Source of the DNA: Avoscillospira sp045652125
GTDB taxonomy: Bacteria; Bacillota; Clostridia; Oscillospirales; Oscillospiraceae
Reading direction: 5' to 3'
DNA: 5,003 bases
Assembly: GCA_045652125.1 (NCBI GenBank)
Contig: JAZRTT010000012.1
Coordinates: 1-5,003, forward strand
In this document: positions 4,774-5,003 of the stretch, piece after piece
Layout of the letters: each line of letters starts with the position of its first letter
How positions within the stretch are numbered: position 1 is the first letter of the stretch
Program-made: the position numbers and the translations under genes
The notes under the pieces: generated by a model
The model's database searches: none
Seen by the model: only the letters and a program-made list of their open reading frames with translations
What the model was told of the DNA's origin: nothing

Positions 4774-5003
4774 CTTTTATATCTGCGCGCATAAGTTAGG
4801 GTGAATTTTGCGGAAAATCCCCTGACCCATACCGTGACCCATATCACGCTAGGAAACAGTGGACTGGACAGTACAAAAGGCTTTCATCTGTTCACCAAGC
4901 CTCCCAAAATCGAGAAACCATCGGGAATCTCACTGAAAATTTTCTTCCCTCAAATTGTGCAAATCCAATAGCTTCGCCCTGGGACTGTCATCCGACACTC
5001 CCA
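4774..5003. other. Terminal non-coding stretch with a TGACCCATA tandem pair
   Basis: I see no convincing gene here. A GTG-started frame (4801-4971, 56 codons, plus strand) has no ribosome site, follows a stop closely and resembles no family I know. The sequence TGACCCATA occurs twice, 12 bp apart (4823-4831 and 4835-4843). Minus-strand frames are broken by stops. Confidence 0.5.

Noticed and set aside
4547..4804. Plus-strand frame of 85 codons containing RQDSNL
   Set aside because: It crosses a terminator stem and repeats. The RQDSNL string is what the reverse complement of a tRNA T-arm typically yields when translated, so it is probably a spurious ORF.
4470..4847. Minus-strand frame of 125 codons over the repeat region
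   Set aside because: It runs through the palindrome, both hairpins and the 16-bp-stem terminator, and has no recognisable motif or ribosome site.

Overview
The window looks like chromosomal DNA of a low-to-mid G+C Gram-positive anaerobe, most likely a gut-type Clostridia (Oscillospiraceae/Lachnospiraceae grade). This is inferred from AGGAG-type ribosome binding sites, sigma-A-like promoters with 17-bp spacers, short intrinsic terminators and the gene families present. No rRNA, intact tRNA, CRISPR array or complete mobile element was found.

Positions 1-2801 (minus strand) hold a small metabolic cluster. A GPH/MelB-type cation symporter (2801-1422) is followed after 9 bp by a cytosolic glycerophosphodiester phosphodiesterase (1412-690). 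The phosphodiesterase ribosome binding site overlaps the symporter stop codon, so the two are surely one operon, and it ends at a hairpin terminator (683-652). Just downstream a strong promoter (-35 TTGCAC, -10 TATAAT) starts a third minus-strand gene that runs off the left edge. Its visible C-terminal end resembles the NAGPA phosphodiester glycosidase domain. Together the genes suggest uptake and hydrolysis of phosphodiester-linked glycerol or sugar compounds; the substrate is inferred, not shown.

Positions 2802-2968 are a divergent intergenic region with a recognisable plus-strand promoter. It drives an HSL-type alpha/beta-hydrolase (2969-3859) with a complete Ser-Asp-His triad and a HGGAW oxyanion motif.

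Positions 3860-4495 change character. They hold small, more A+T-rich genes of unknown function: a minus-strand zinc-ribbon protein that seems to have lost several cysteines and has no clear start, head-to-head and overlapping with a plus-strand very acidic protein of about 87 residues. The acidic gene overlaps by 8 bp a 41-residue ORF (4370-4495). The start regions of both head-to-head genes read best if one base is restored, which points to decay or a recombination joint near 4117-4150. I read this as accessory or degenerate DNA.

Positions 4496-5003 carry no convincing gene. They contain a 17-bp palindrome, two competing hairpins with a T-tract, an imperfect duplication marked by an exact 15-bp direct repeat, a possible tRNA 3'-end remnant between the two copies, a 16-bp-stem bidirectional terminator, and a tandem TGACCCATA pair. 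This is the most structurally unusual part of the window, and it may be a remnant of an element's attachment end or a dispersed intergenic repeat.
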